Shown: positions 6,664-7,473 of the stretch, piece by piece
Position numbering within the stretch: position 1 is the stretch's first letter
Layout of the letters: the number at the start of each line of letters is the position of its first letter
Assembly: GCA_035541995.1 (NCBI GenBank)
Contig: DATKMG010000828.1
Span: forward strand, 1-7,473
Length of the DNA stretch: 7,473 nucleotides
Source: DATKMG01 sp035541995
GTDB lineage: Bacteria; Acidobacteriota; Terriglobia; Versatilivoradales; Versatilivoraceae
Direction: 5' to 3'
Notes under the pieces: model-generated
The model's input: only the letters and a program-made list of their open reading frames with translations
Databases searched by the model: none
Told to the model about the DNA's origin: nothing
Program-made: the position numbers and the translations under genes

Positions 6664-7284
6664 ATGGAGAATTTGCGAGCTGCAATCAAGGCGGGGGATC
6701 AGCAAGCGGTCAAGGTCGAACTGGACGCCTTGTTGGGCGAAGGACATACTGCCGGTGAACTCCTGGACGTTATGATCGAAAGCCTTCGGGAAGTCGGAGA
6801 GGCGTTTTCCAGGGGAGAAGCCTTCATCACGCAGATGCTCATAGCCGCCATGGCCATGCAGGCCGGATCGGATCACCTTGGGCCCGAACTGGTCAAATCT
6901 TCGGGTGGAACTAAGCTCGGCAAGTTCATGATCGCAACCGTATCGGGTGATTTGCATGACGTCGGGAAGAACCTCGTCGCGCTGGTCTTCAAGGCAAATG
7001 GATTCGACGTGGTCGACCTGGGCGTGGATGTGCCCGCGAGCAGGATTGTTGCCGCCTACGAGGAGCATCTCCCCGACATCGTCGGCCTCTCGGCGCTGCT
7101 TACGACCACCATGCCGGCCATGGCCGAGGCGGTACAGGCGGTCAAAATGAGATACCCTCATGTGAAGGTCATGGTCGGCGGTGCGCCTATAACCAAGAAA
7201 TATGCTGAGTCGATCGGCGCTGACGCCTACGCTCCTGATGCGGCAGCGGCAGCAGAGGTTGCCCGGAAGCTCCTTGCGGTCTAA
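6664..7284 (+). CDS. Corrinoid (B12-binding) methyl-carrier protein, MtaC/MtbC/MttC-like
   Basis: Cytoplasmic methyl carrier whose cobalamin shuttles a methyl group between Co(I) and methyl-Co(III). The 206 residues are normal for the family. Residues about 1-80 form the helical cap domain (DVMIESLREVGEAFSRGEAF), and 86-206 form the Rossmann-like B12 domain. The base-off, His-on motif DxHxxG is intact as D96-L97-H98-D99-V100-G101, with H98 the lower cobalt ligand. It is followed by KNLV, then S143-A-L145 (the SxL motif) and MVGGAPIT (170-177), whose glycines hold the nucleotide tail. In the cap, the common FLPE-type stretch reads FITQ, a mild deviation. ATG 6664 has GAGGGAG (6648-6654) 9 bases upstream. 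It is co-directional with and close to the URO-D-fold gene, its probable partner. Such proteins need an ATP-dependent reductive activator, not visible here. Confidence 0.93.
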   Translation: MENLRAAIKAGDQQAVKVELDALLGEGHTAGELLDVMIESLREVGEAFSRGEAFITQMLIAAMAMQAGSDHLGPELVKSSGGTKLGKFMIATVSGDLHDVGKNLVALVFKANGFDVVDLGVDVPASRIVAAYEEHLPDIVGLSALLTTTMPAMAEAVQAVKMRYPHVKVMVGGAPITKKYAESIGADAYAPDAAAAAEVARKLLAV

Positions 7285-7329
7285 GTGCACATATTCTTGG
7301 ACAACCTCCAGGAAATTCGTTAGGTGCAT

Positions 7330-7473
7330 ATGATGATGGTTGGTGAAAGAATCAGGGAGGCTCGCGAGAACAAAGGGATATCGGTCCGCAAGTTGGCGGC
7401 CATGGTGGAAGTCTCGGCAAGCCTCATCAGTCAGATTGAGACCGGCAAAGTTGACCCGTCTCTTTCCACCCTG
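7330..7473 (+). CDS. XRE-family helix-turn-helix regulator, N-terminal part (3' end outside window)
   Basis: 48 residues are visible and the frame is open at the window edge. GERIREARENKGISVRKLAAMVEVSASLISQIETGKVDPSLSTL is a clear Cro/CI-type helix-turn-helix, with the recognition region around VSASLISQIETG and the GKxxPSLSTL ending typical of the class. From memory, this version often carries a C-terminal cupin that senses a small ligand, but that part is not in the window. Three consecutive in-frame ATGs occur at 7330, 7333 and 7336. The ribosome-like AGGTG (7322-7326) spaces best with 7333 or 7336, so the true start may be one or two codons later. It follows the corrinoid gene by 45 bases on the same strand and may be the last or a middle gene of the operon, possibly its own regulator. 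Confidence 0.88.
   Translation, partial: MMMVGERIREARENKGISVRKLAAMVEVSASLISQIETGKVDPSLSTL

Noticed and set aside
6664..7284. Methionine synthase (MetH) fragment.
   Set aside because: Complete stand-alone cap plus B12 domains of normal carrier length with its own start and ribosome site; no other MetH domains adjoin.

Overview
The window looks like part of the chromosome of an anaerobic, Desulfobacterota-like (deltaproteobacterial) bacterium. This is inferred from several things: moderately high GC by eye, a WD40 protein with a helical insertion of a type I associate with giant deltaproteobacterial and cyanobacterial WD40 proteins, a zinc-ribbon membrane protein, and a TRAP transporter beside corrinoid methyl-transfer genes. 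No rRNA, tRNA, CRISPR array, insertion sequence or phage gene is visible, and all seven genes lie on the plus strand.

Positions 1-2215 hold the C-terminal part of a large WD40 beta-propeller protein, open at the window's left edge. Sixteen bases later comes a 322-residue protein with a four-cysteine zinc ribbon and one membrane segment. These two probably share a transcript and seem unrelated to the metabolic genes downstream. Positions 2216-2552 are non-coding. They contain an imperfect 11-bp inverted repeat, a perfect 12-bp palindrome (TTAACATGTTAA) and a good sigma70-type promoter (TTGACA, 18 bp, CATAAT) just before dctP.

Positions 2553-7284 form one apparent operon: dctP (periplasmic solute receptor), dctQ and dctM (membrane subunits, overlapping by GTGA), a uroporphyrinogen-decarboxylase-fold protein of the methyltransferase type, and a MtaC/MtbC-like corrinoid protein with an intact DxHxxG cobalamin site. 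At the right edge, 45 bases after the corrinoid gene, an XRE-type helix-turn-helix regulator begins and runs out of the window.

The coherent reading is a substrate-specific uptake and methyl-transfer module. A TRAP transporter imports an organic acid, probably methylated or methoxylated. The URO-D-fold enzyme moves a methyl group onto or off the Co(I) of the corrinoid protein, and the XRE protein may control expression, perhaps at the palindrome upstream of dctP. The substrate, and whether the URO-D protein acts first (substrate to corrinoid) or second (corrinoid to a C1 carrier), cannot be read from this sequence. No second methyltransferase or corrinoid-reactivating protein lies inside the window.
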